In this document: in pieces, positions 1 to 5,691 of the stretch | How the letters are laid out: each line of letters begins with the position of its first letter | Numbering within the stretch: the first letter of the stretch is position 1 | NCBI GenBank assembly: GCA_017743605.1 | Contig: JAGHYO010000113.1 | Coordinates: forward strand, 1-7,102 | Length of the DNA: 7,102 bases | Direction: 5' to 3' | From: Thermoflexus sp. | GTDB taxonomy: Bacteria; Chloroflexota; Anaerolineae; Thermoflexales; Thermoflexaceae | Made by a program: the position numbers and the translations under genes | Notes under the pieces: model-generated | Told to the model about the DNA's origin: nothing | The model's database searches: none | Seen by the model: the letters and a program-made list of their open reading frames with translations, nothing else

Positions 1-652
1 GCTTCAGGACGCTGCGGTTGTGGTGCTTGGGGGATTCCTGCTTCATGGGCACGACATACCCGTTGTAGGCCTCCATCTGGTCGCAGTAGTAGCGGATGAG
101 ATCCGCGGTCTCCTCTACGTCCCCCAGGGCTTCCAGGCGGTTCTTGCCCACCTCCAAGCTCATCAGCGCGGCGATCTCAAAAGCCCGCTCGCTGATGAGG
201 TCTGCCGCCCGGCGCAGGATTTTCACCCGCTCCATCCAGGGCGTGCGGCTCCAGGCCGGGAAGGCCGCCTTTGCCGCAGCCACCGCGTCCGCCACGTCCG
301 AAGGGGTCCCCCGCTGGAAAATCCCCAGCAGCCAGTCGGTGTGGATGGGCGAGCGATCCTCGAAGGTGCGCTCGGCGTAGCGGGGCTGCCCGCCGATGAC
401 CATGGGAAGAGTCCCGCCCAGGCCCTCCCGGACCTTCCCCAGGGCAACCTCATAGCGGATGTGGAGCTCCTCGCTGGGGACGGCGAGGGTGGCGTAGGTG
501 ATCTTGAAAGGCTGGGCCGGGGCCGCCGCTGCCGGGGCCGCCTGGCGGCGCGGGGAGACCGCGCGCGCGGGCGCCTTACGGGTCGTTCTGCGGGCCGCCT
601 TCTTCGCTGCTGTCTTCCGAGCCGTTTTGCGCGTGCTCTTCTTCGCGGGCAT
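1..652 (-). CDS. pruA: L-glutamate gamma-semialdehyde (P5C) dehydrogenase, N-terminal part, with a basic tail
   Basis: This is the N-terminal 217 residues of an NAD(P)-dependent aldehyde dehydrogenase; the rest lies beyond the left edge. The closest match I recognise is the P5C dehydrogenase group, which oxidises glutamate semialdehyde to glutamate in proline and arginine breakdown in the cytoplasm. Residues 49-217 look like the family's start: an FKITYATLAVP opening, IGGQPRYAERTFEDRSP at 87-103, FPAWSRTPWMERVKILRRAA at 131-150, and EVGKNRLEALGDVEETADLI at 167-186 before a YY pair. The catalytic Cys and Glu would lie outside the window, so the enzyme call rests on this N-terminal domain, and another aldehyde dehydrogenase is possible. 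Residues 1-48 are unusual: 13 Lys/Arg in the first 30, no acidic residue before Glu61, then an Ala/Pro run. The ATG at 652 is chosen because a strong ribosome binding site sits directly upstream. The gene follows the 104-residue unknown gene by 45 nt, probably in one operon. Confidence 0.85.
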   Translation of the reverse strand, partial: MPAKKSTRKTARKTAAKKAARRTTRKAPARAVSPRRQAAPAAAAPAQPFKITYATLAVPSEELHIRYEVALGKVREGLGGTLPMVIGGQPRYAERTFEDRSPIHTDWLLGIFQRGTPSDVADAVAAAKAAFPAWSRTPWMERVKILRRAADLISERAFEIAALMSLEVGKNRLEALGDVEETADLIRYYCDQMEAYNGYVVPMKQESPKHHNRSVLK

Positions 653-656
653 CCTG

Positions 657-663
657 ACCTCCT
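657..663 (-). promoter_or_regulatory. Shine-Dalgarno of the P5C dehydrogenase gene
   Basis: The minus strand reads AGGAGGT, four bases before the ATG at 652. This near-perfect anti-16S match decides the start and so places the Lys/Arg-rich tail inside the protein. No comparable site was seen further into the gene. Confidence 0.8.
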
Positions 664-697
664 GAAGGAGTGTTCTGCGCTCGTGGGGCCGCTTTCC

Positions 698-1012
698 TCA
701 ATCGAAGAAATAGGGGATCCGAAGGCCCCCGGTCAGGGTCTCGCGTTTGAGGGGGAGGATGAGGCCATGGAGGGCTTCCTCGGGGACCTTCACGCGCTTC
801 CCTTCCAGCGTTCGGAGGCCTTCGGGATGAAGCAAGGGGTCCTCCACGCCCGGAGGGGTCTGCACCTCCATCAGGACCATCAGGCGGCAAAGGACCCGCC
901 GCATCGCCGGATCCTCCCCCTCTACGGCCACCCGGAACCGGGCGACCACGTGGGGGCCCTGAACCGAGCGCCAAGCAAACTGGATCTCTGCTTCCCTCCC
1001 GGAAGGCTCCAT
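698..1012 (-). CDS. hypothetical protein, 104 residues
   Basis: I do not recognise this family. The ORF encodes 104 residues ending in GGLRIPYFFD and a TGA stop. It has no signal peptide or membrane segment. The middle is a run of mixed hydrophobic and charged residues (AMRRVLCRLMVLMEV), followed by a Pro/Gly-rich stretch and a VKVPEEALHGLILPLK segment, consistent with a small soluble beta/alpha protein. The ATG at 1012 is preferred because a GAAGGGA-like ribosome binding site precedes it. An in-frame TTG at 1090 would give 130 residues but has no such site and would pass through a hairpin. It lies 45 nt upstream of the dehydrogenase gene on the same strand, so the two are probably co-transcribed. 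Whether it has a role in proline or glutamate metabolism cannot be told from sequence. Confidence 0.6.
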   Translation of the reverse strand: MEPSGREAEIQFAWRSVQGPHVVARFRVAVEGEDPAMRRVLCRLMVLMEVQTPPGVEDPLLHPEGLRTLEGKRVKVPEEALHGLILPLKRETLTGGLRIPYFFD

Positions 1013-1091
1013 CGATCCCTTCGCCGATCCGCCACAGAGCTCAGGCCCTTGGCTGCGCGTTCCTGTCGTGACTTCAGGCGTTTCGCCCAAA

Positions 1092-1129
1092 GTCAGTCAA
1101 AGGACGGGCGACGGCGGTCGCCCACTGAC
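1092..1129 (-). ncRNA. structured 5' leader, candidate cis-regulatory RNA element
   Basis: On the minus strand, GTCAGT at the 5' end pairs with ACTGAC at the 3' end. Inside it, GGGCGAC and GTCGCCC form a perfect 7-bp stem over a CGCC loop. An 8-nt stretch bulges on the 3' side of the inner stem. The structure lies between the candidate minus promoter and the ATG at 1012, in the presumed leader of the unknown gene and pruA. No known riboswitch consensus was recognised, and it could also act as an attenuator or be chance in GC-rich DNA. Confidence 0.3.
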
Positions 1130-1223
1130 CTGCTCCAGCGGCGCGCGCCGCCGGGAAAGCGAAAATTTTTACCCTTCCCGCGGGGCATACTGACGGCCGT
1201 CTGCCGCTTACGGGCATGCCCGG

Positions 1224-1252
1224 ATGATCACGCAGGAAGAGCGTCCGGTCAA
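1224..1252 (-). promoter_or_regulatory. candidate sigma70-type promoter for the unknown gene and pruA
   Basis: The minus strand reads TTGACC (1252-1247), a 17-nt spacer, then GATCAT (1229-1224). This matches 5 of 6 and 4 of 6 consensus positions. Transcription would start near 1217 and give a leader of about 200 nt containing the hairpins. A perfect TATAAT on the same strand at 1278-1273 is an alternative -10, but no good -35 was found at the right distance. Confidence 0.35.
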
Positions 1253-1270
1253 CGGTGCAACTTGTAACCC

Positions 1271-1280
1271 TAATTATAAA
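1271..1280 (+). promoter_or_regulatory. AT island, possible -10 element for the transglycosylase gene
   Basis: TAATTATAAA is the most AT-rich spot in the divergent region and reads TATAAA on the plus strand and TATAAT on the minus strand. It could be the -10 for the plus-strand gene, giving a leader of about 130 nt. No clear -35 lies 16-18 nt upstream, so the assignment is weak. Confidence 0.3.
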
Positions 1281-1420
1281 CCGGACCGTGCTGGGGACGC
1301 CTATCCCTCCTGGCGGGATTGAGGTTTCGGTGGAGAACGGATAGACTGAATTCCGACCCAGACGGCTGCGGCGGGAGAGGGGCGCCGCGTCCGGGAGCAC
1401 TTACGGAAGAGACGCGTCGG

Positions 1421-3847
1421 ATGCGCAGGCACGGATCCTTCCGAGGATGGTGGCGCTGGGTGGTGATGGGCGCAGTGTTGTTCGGGCTGGCGGCTTTCTT
1501 CGCGAGATGGCCGCGGCCATCTTCCCCTTCTTCTCCCTCTTCCTCCTGGACGTTGACGCCGCCTCCTTCCCCTACCGTTCCCGCGACCCCGTCGCCCATC
1601 CCCTCGCCGACGCCAACCCCCACCCCTGTCCCCGAGGAATGGTTGGAGCGGGCGCGCGGGGCCATGCGGGTGGGGGCGTTTGAGGAGGCCGCCGCGGCCT
1701 ACGCGGCGGGGCTGCGGGGTCCCTTGCCTCCGGAGGTCGCAGGCGAAGCGTGGGTCGGATGGGGACGGGCATTGCTGGCCGCCGAGAGGCCCGCGGAGGC
1801 CGCCCGGGTCCTCGCCCGGGCCCCTGTGGAGCAACTGCCACCGGAGTGGGCTCGGGGGGCCTGGACGCTCCTGGGGGACGCCCAGCGGGCGGCCGGGGAT
1901 CCGGCCGGAGCCGCTGAGGCCTACCGCAGCGCCCTCGCCCTGGGCTCTGCCCTGACAGTAGAGCTCCGGATGCGACGGGCGCTCGCCCTGCAGGAGGCTG
2001 GCCGGCTGGAGGCCGCTGCAGCGGAGCTCCGGGCTGCCCTTCCCATGGCTCGGGACCCCCGTCAGGAGGCCGCCCTCCGGGAGCGGTTGGCGGAGACCCT
2101 GGAGGCCCTCCAGGCCTACCCCGCCGCCCTTGAACAGTATGAGGCCATCCTGGCTTTCGCACAGAACCGCGCCTACCGCGCGTATATCGAATGGCGGGCA
2201 GCCCGGGTCCTTCTCATCGCGGGCCAAACCGCGGAGGGCTACGCCCGGCTCCAGCGGCTGATCCGGGAGGCCCCGGACACCCTCGCCGCCCACAACGCCC
2301 TGGTCCGCCTGGTGGAGGCCGGGATCCCGGTGCCGGATGATCTGCGGGGCCGCATCAACGCCGCCGCCGGGCGGTGCCTCCCGGCCGTCCAAGCCTTTGA
2401 GCGCTGGATCGCTGCCCACCCAGACCACGGGGACATCCACTACGAGGCGGCCCTCTGCTATCGGGACCTGGGGAACCTCCAGGCCGCCCACGCCCATCTC
2501 GACGCCTTGATCCGCGATCACCCGGAGGCTTCCCGCTGGGGGGAAGGGTGGCTGGAGAAGGGGCGGCTGTGGATCCGGAGCGGGGCGGTGGAGTCCGCCG
2601 TGGCCCTGTGGCGACGGTTCCTCACCCGCTTCCCGACGCATCCCTTCGCCCCCCGTCTGCTCTATGAGGCCGCCCGCCTCCTGGAGCGGAACGGGGCGGA
2701 GACTGCAGCAGAGGAGTTCTACCGCGTCCTCACGGAGCGCTTTCCAACGGACGCCCGCGCGCCGGAGGCCTGGCATCGGCGGGGAGTGCTGGCCTACGGC
2801 CGCGGGGATCTCGGTGCGGCGGCGGCCGCATGGGAGGCGTTGCGCACCCGGTATCCGGAGGCGCCGGAGGCCTTGGTCGCCCGCTTCTGGCTAGGGAAGG
2901 TGGCCTTGGCCCGCGGAGATCGCGCGCGGGCCGAGGCGGAGTGGCAGGCCGTCGCCGCCCAGGCCTCCGGGCGCTTCCTCGGGGAGCGGGCCCGCATGCT
3001 CCTGCAGGGCGAGGACCTCACCGACCTGCCCGAAACCCTCCCCCTGCCGGATCCAGAGGCGGGCCGGGCGGAGGCTGAGGCCTGGCTGCGGGCCCGCTTG
3101 GGGATCACCGGGACGCTCCCCCTCTCGCCGTCCGCGCTGTGGGAGGATCCCCTCTGGCAGGCCGGCGCGGAGGCCTGGCAGATGGGCTGGGTGGAGGAGG
3201 CGCGTGGGCTCTGGACGGCCTTGCGACAGCGCACGGAGGATCCCCTCGCGCTGTATGCCCTGGCCCTGGCCCTCCGGGAGCAGGGCGCGGATGCCCTGGC
3301 CGTCCAGGCGGCTGCCCGGCTGCTCGCCCGCCTTCGGGTGGACCCTCGGGAGGCGCCGCCTTTCCTGGCCCGGCTGGCCTATCCCACGCCGTATGGGGAG
3401 CAGGTGCGGGAGGAGGCCCAGCGGCGGCAACTGTCGCCGCTCCTGCTGTATGCGGTGATGCGCCAGGAGAGCCTGTTCGATCCCTACGCGGTCTCCTCGG
3501 CCCGGGCCCGCGGGCTGATGCAGATCATCCCGCCCACGGCGCGGGCCATCGCCGAGGCCCTAGGCCAGCCGTATCGGGAGTCCTGGCTGCACCGCCCAGG
3601 GGTGAGCATCACCTTTGGCTCCTATTATCTGGCCCAGCAGCGGGATCGCTTTGGGGGGAACCTGTGGGTGGCCCTGGCCGCCTACAACGGGGGTCCAGGG
3701 AACGCATCGCGCTGGTGGGCGGCGGCGCGGGGGGATCCCGATCTGTTCTACGAGCGGATCACGCTGGGGGAGACCCGTCGATATCTGGAGCGGGTCGTAG
3801 AGCACCTGGCCGTGTATCGGATCCTCTACATCGGGCGTGCCGAATGA
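1421..3847 (+). CDS. membrane-anchored TPR protein with C-terminal soluble lytic transglycosylase domain
   Basis: This 808-residue protein should cut peptidoglycan glycan strands between MurNAc and GlcNAc to leave 1,6-anhydroMurNAc ends, acting outside the cytoplasmic membrane. Residues 1-30 hold a basic start and a hydrophobic segment (WWRWVVMGAVLFGLAAFFA) that fits an uncleaved anchor; no lipobox is seen. Residues 33-70 form a Ser/Pro/Thr stalk with TPTPTP. Residues 70-590 are Ala/Leu-rich helical repeats of TPR type, for example DAQRAAGDPAGAAEAYRSAL. The SLT domain spans about 670-800. It has the RQES motif with the catalytic Glu at 683, the SSARARGLMQIIPPTA segment, AAYNGGPGN with Tyr755, and a final ETRRYLERV motif. 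The domain order resembles Slt70, which has a helical superhelix before its catalytic domain, but is longer. ATG 1421 is chosen because it gives an intact anchor and GGAAGAG lies 10 nt upstream; an in-frame TTG at 1319 would add a non-coding-like stretch. It appears monocistronic. Confidence 0.92.
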   Translation: MRRHGSFRGWWRWVVMGAVLFGLAAFFARWPRPSSPSSPSSSWTLTPPPSPTVPATPSPIPSPTPTPTPVPEEWLERARGAMRVGAFEEAAAAYAAGLRGPLPPEVAGEAWVGWGRALLAAERPAEAARVLARAPVEQLPPEWARGAWTLLGDAQRAAGDPAGAAEAYRSALALGSALTVELRMRRALALQEAGRLEAAAAELRAALPMARDPRQEAALRERLAETLEALQAYPAALEQYEAILAFAQNRAYRAYIEWRAARVLLIAGQTAEGYARLQRLIREAPDTLAAHNALVRLVEAGIPVPDDLRGRINAAAGRCLPAVQAFERWIAAHPDHGDIHYEAALCYRDLGNLQAAHAHLDALIRDHPEASRWGEGWLEKGRLWIRSGAVESAVALWRRFLTRFPTHPFAPRLLYEAARLLERNGAETAAEEFYRVLTERFPTDARAPEAWHRRGVLAYGRGDLGAAAAAWEALRTRYPEAPEALVARFWLGKVALARGDRARAEAEWQAVAAQASGRFLGERARMLLQGEDLTDLPETLPLPDPEAGRAEAEAWLRARLGITGTLPLSPSALWEDPLWQAGAEAWQMGWVEEARGLWTALRQRTEDPLALYALALALREQGADALAVQAAARLLARLRVDPREAPPFLARLAYPTPYGEQVREEAQRRQLSPLLLYAVMRQESLFDPYAVSSARARGLMQIIPPTARAIAEALGQPYRESWLHRPGVSITFGSYYLAQQRDRFGGNLWVALAAYNGGPGNASRWWAAARGDPDLFYERITLGETRRYLERVVEHLAVYRILYIGRAE

Positions 3848-3879
3848 GTTCGGCCTGGAGAGGCCTTGCGGCTCCAAGG

Positions 3880-3932
3880 CATTCGACCGAGGAAGGCCTT
3901 CGGCCCGCGGTCGGCCTGTGCGTCGAATGAAT
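3880..3932 (+). repeat. palindromic intergenic repeat, copy A
   Basis: CATTCGAC (3880-3887) and GTCGAATG (3922-3929) form 8-bp perfect inverted ends. Within them is a core containing CGACCG/CGGTCG and AGGCCTTCGGCC. Positions 3881-3921 match the reverse complement of 5784-5824 at about 36 of 41 bases. GCGTCGAATGAAT (3920-3932) also recurs inverted at 5823-5835. It looks like a REP- or MITE-like noncoding element, with no transposase nearby. Confidence 0.6.
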
Positions 3933-4143
3933 CCGGCCATAGGAAGTCCCTCAGCCGACGGTCAGCCACTTCGATCGAAAAACATCCTCCGCGTCGGCGA
4001 AGGCCGATTTCAACCGGCGCCCAGGGTCATCCATCGGCAAGGGGCGATGCCGACCTCCCCGCGCTCCTGCCCCGGCGAGCCCTCCAGATGTGGGCCAACC
4101 GCTACGTTCGCGGATTGGTGTCTGGATTCGTGGACGGCCGGGG

Positions 4144-4173
4144 CCCGAGCAAGGGCGCGGCAGGCCGCTCGGG
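4144..4173. terminator. hairpin between convergent genes, possible terminator
   Basis: CCCGAGC and GCTCGGG form a perfect 7-bp stem around a 16-nt loop, about 40 nt past the rplY stop on its transcript. No T tract follows on either strand, so intrinsic termination is doubtful; it may stabilise a 3' end or assist factor-dependent termination. Confidence 0.25.
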
Positions 4174-4212
4174 AGACCCGCCGCGCCATCGATGGGGATG
4201 GCGAGGGAGCAG

Positions 4213-4866
4213 TTACTCTTCCTCTTCTTCTTCCTCGGCCTTCTTCCCGCGCCCGATGACCTCCACTTCGGGGACTTCTGCCGGTAGCGGCATTTCCTCG
4301 ATGGCCTCAACAGTGGGCGCAGTCACCAGGGCGATTAGCTCGTCCGGGTCGCTGACGATAGTCACCCCTGGAGGCGCCCGGAGGTCCCGCACGTAAATCG
4401 CCGCATCCACCCGATCCAGGACGCTCAGGTCCGTGGTGATGGCCTCGATGAGGTCTTGGGGGAGGCATTCGATCTCCACGCGGGTCAGGCCGTGCACCAG
4501 GACGCCCTCGCCCCGCTCCGCCGCGGGGGAGGCGCCTGTGAAGATCACCGGGACTTCCACTCGGATCTTCTCCGTCATCTCGACGGCCTGGAAATCGACG
4601 TGGAGGATCTCCCGGCGGATGGGCTCGCGCTGCACCTCCCGGATCAGCACCAGGTGGGTCTCGCCGTCCACTTGGAGGGCGATCAACCGGGCGCCGCCCC
4701 GGGCCTGGGAGAGAACCCGCAAAAGCTCCCGGCTTTCGACCTGGATCGGAAGGGACGGGATGTGGCGCCCGTAAAGTACCGCCGGGATCCATCCCTGGCG
4801 GCGGAGGGCCTTCACGGCTTTCCCGATCACCCTTCGGAGTTTCGCGTTCAACACCAGCTCTGCCAT
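4213..4866 (-). CDS. rplY: 50S ribosomal protein bL25 (CTC form)
   Basis: This 217-residue protein binds 5S rRNA in the central protuberance of the large ribosomal subunit. It is the long two-domain CTC form rather than the short (about 94-residue) E. coli form. The N-terminal L25 domain (about 1-93) shows the IPAVLYG motif at 27-33 and EILHVDF at 86-92. The C-terminal beta domain (about 98-185) shows RGEGVL at 118-123, IECLPQDLIE at 132-141 and a closing SDPDELIALVTAP at 172-184. A tail after about 185 is acidic and ends in seven Glu after GRGKKA. The ATG at 4866 has a GAGGTGA ribosome binding site 6 nt upstream. An unknown gene ends 55 nt upstream on the same strand. The long form is often linked to general stress in other bacteria, but nothing in this sequence shows that. 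The nearest clear promoter is at 5454-5482, upstream of both genes. Confidence 0.95.
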   Translation of the reverse strand: MAELVLNAKLRRVIGKAVKALRRQGWIPAVLYGRHIPSLPIQVESRELLRVLSQARGGARLIALQVDGETHLVLIREVQREPIRREILHVDFQAVEMTEKIRVEVPVIFTGASPAAERGEGVLVHGLTRVEIECLPQDLIEAITTDLSVLDRVDAAIYVRDLRAPPGVTIVSDPDELIALVTAPTVEAIEEMPLPAEVPEVEVIGRGKKAEEEEEEE

Positions 4867-4921
4867 CGCCGCTCACCTCAAAAGGGATTGGAGGGGCCTG
4901 CGGATCTTTGGGGGCCGTCCC

Positions 4922-5323
4922 TCATCCCCCGACCCCGGATTTCGCTGGACGGGTCGGGCGGCTCAGGGCCCCGCCCGGGAGCGTGCCCAGAAGGACGCCG
5001 AGGAGCAGGCCGATCCATGAAGCCTGCGGGCCAGCAGGCGTTCCCTCCACCGAGCGGGCAAAGGTCCACCCGGCCTGCCCGCTGCGCGTCTGGAGGGTGC
5101 AGGCGAGCACCCGCCCGACCGCGCCTTCCGGAAATTCCATCCGCGCGTCCCGCGCCGTCCCGAAGGCCGCGCGCTGGGCGTGGACTTGGTTCGCCGTTAG
5201 GTGGGAGATGGCCGCCTCCTGGCATGTGGTCGTGTGGGCGATCAGAGATCTCACCCGGACCATAGAGAGGGAAATCGACTCCGCGTTTAGGGCTTCCGGC
5301 CCTCGATGTTCTGTGTCGGACAT
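4922..5323 (-). CDS. hypothetical protein with one C-terminal hydrophobic segment, 133 residues
   Basis: I do not recognise this family. The frame has strongly G/C third positions from about residue 20 onward, which supports it as coding. Residues 21-100 look like a soluble domain, with Cys at 34 and 75 and a VGRVLACTLQTRSGQAGWTF stretch at 69-88 that could be beta strands. Residues 101-120 (ASWIGLLLGVLLGTLPGGAL) are a short hydrophobic segment followed by a basic, proline-containing tail, suggesting a tail-anchored membrane protein. The ATG at 5323 has GAGG 6 nt upstream. An inner ATG at 5263 lacks a purine-rich site but begins where codon bias becomes clear, so it remains possible; a TTG at 5347 is less likely. 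The gene ends 55 nt before rplY and lies about 125 nt downstream of a strong candidate promoter. A plus-strand frame over the same DNA shares its third codon positions, so GC3 alone cannot exclude it. That frame has a Trp-rich, shadow-like product. Confidence 0.5.
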   Translation of the reverse strand: MSDTEHRGPEALNAESISLSMVRVRSLIAHTTTCQEAAISHLTANQVHAQRAAFGTARDARMEFPEGAVGRVLACTLQTRSGQAGWTFARSVEGTPAGPQASWIGLLLGVLLGTLPGGALSRPTRPAKSGVGG

Positions 5324-5453
5324 CCCAGGCCTCGGGTTGAGATTCAATCGGATCGCCTGTGCCGTGGGGGAACGCCGTCGGGTCGCTGGGACGAATCACC
5401 ACCAGTGGATGAGAACGCATCCCCCCACCGGCGCCCATATCCTCGCCGGAGGG

Positions 5454-5482
5454 ATTGTATAAGGCCTGGGTAGGGGCGTCAA
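5454..5482 (-). promoter_or_regulatory. sigma70-type promoter for the unknown gene and rplY
   Basis: The minus strand reads TTGACG (5482-5477), a 17-nt spacer, then TACAAT (5459-5454). Each hexamer matches 5 of 6 consensus bases at the optimal spacing. The start would be near 5447, giving a leader of about 124 nt before the ATG at 5323. It is the best promoter match in the window. Confidence 0.65.
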
Positions 5483-5586
5483 GGAGACGGGCTGAGGTTC
5501 GGACGCGAGTTGGGACAGGGGGAGGGGGACCTCCTCACCGAGTAGAACGAACACGGATAGAAACCCTACCCCCGGAGGCGATCCCG

Positions 5587-5655
5587 ATGCGCACCTGGAT
5601 GCAAGATCTGCTCGACGACGAAACCCAGGCGGCTTTGGCAGCCAAGATCGGCTAG
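5587..5655 (+). CDS. possible 22-residue small protein or gene remnant
   Basis: An ATG with GGAGG 8 nt upstream opens a 22-codon frame ending in TAG. Its predicted peptide begins MRTWMQDLLDDETQ and ends ALAAKIG, an amphipathic acidic helix-like sequence. The frame is open upstream to 5455, but the composition there is not gene-like. No clear promoter was seen on the plus strand in 5483-5586. It is followed at once by a small GGCCC/GGGCC hairpin and the palindromic repeats. It may be a small protein, a leader peptide, the stub of a gene lost when the repeats arrived, or chance. Confidence 0.35.
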   Translation: MRTWMQDLLDDETQAALAAKIG

Positions 5656-5667
5656 GCCCTCTGGGCC
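5655..5667 (+). terminator. small hairpin after the 22-codon ORF
   Basis: GGCCC and GGGCC form a 5-bp stem over a TCT loop, starting at the last base of the TAG stop. The following bases are only moderately T-rich (CGTTCGTTCTGGTTG), so this is a weak terminator candidate. Confidence 0.2.
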
Positions 5668-5691
5668 GCCCGTTCGTTCTGGTTGACCGCT

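Larger units (their letters stand above)
1013..1420. other. divergent intergenic region
   Basis: This 408-nt stretch separates the minus-strand pair from the plus-strand transglycosylase gene. It holds several inverted repeats: GGCG-TTT-CGCC at 1077-1087, a nested hairpin at 1092-1129, a 14-nt palindrome GCGGCGCGCGCCGC at 1138-1151, CCCGCGGG near 1177 and ACGGCCGT at 1193-1200. It also has an AT island at 1262-1280 and a GCGGCG/CGCCGC hairpin at 1368-1388 in the leader of the plus-strand gene. No convincing ORF or known RNA family was recognised. Confidence 0.6.
3848..4212. other. convergent intergenic region with repeat and hairpins
   Basis: This 365-nt gap lies between two genes whose 3' ends face each other. 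It carries the palindromic repeat at 3880-3932, hairpins near 3993-4009 and 4034-4053 (TCGGCA/TGCCGA), an interrupted stem at 4095-4118 (CCAACCGC/GCGGATTGG) and a 7-bp stem at 4144-4173. No ORF with gene-like codon use or a ribosome binding site was found. Confidence 0.6.

Noticed and set aside
20..1267. A 415-codon plus-strand frame across the dehydrogenase and the unknown gene
   Set aside because: It is antisense to a recognisable dehydrogenase, is rich in Arg, Gly and His with no domain, and crosses the divergent promoter region. It is a GC-driven open frame.
1301..2776. A 491-codon minus-strand frame inside the transglycosylase gene
   Set aside because: The sense frame has clear TPR and SLT domains and proper codon bias. 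The antisense product is low-complexity Gly/Pro/Arg sequence.
3139..3930. A 263-codon plus-strand frame overlapping the SLT domain
   Set aside because: It is out of frame with the conserved catalytic domain, has Gly/Pro/Ala-rich composition and no ribosome binding site; it extends into the repeat region.
4878..5438. A 186-codon minus-strand frame overlapping the 133-residue gene
   Set aside because: Its product is Gly/Arg/Pro-rich, third codon positions are mixed, and the ribosome binding site is too close to its ATG. The first 35 residues look somewhat protein-like, so a frameshifted or leader ORF cannot be fully excluded.
4908..5462. A 184-codon plus-strand frame opposite the 133-residue gene
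   Set aside because: It starts at TTG without a clear ribosome binding site, its middle is Trp-rich in a way typical of antisense frames, and it runs across the strong minus-strand promoter.
5510..5548. Plus-strand promoter for the 22-codon ORF (TTGGGA with TAGAAC)
   Set aside because: The two hexamers are 27 nt apart, far from the 16-18 nt needed, and no other pair fits.
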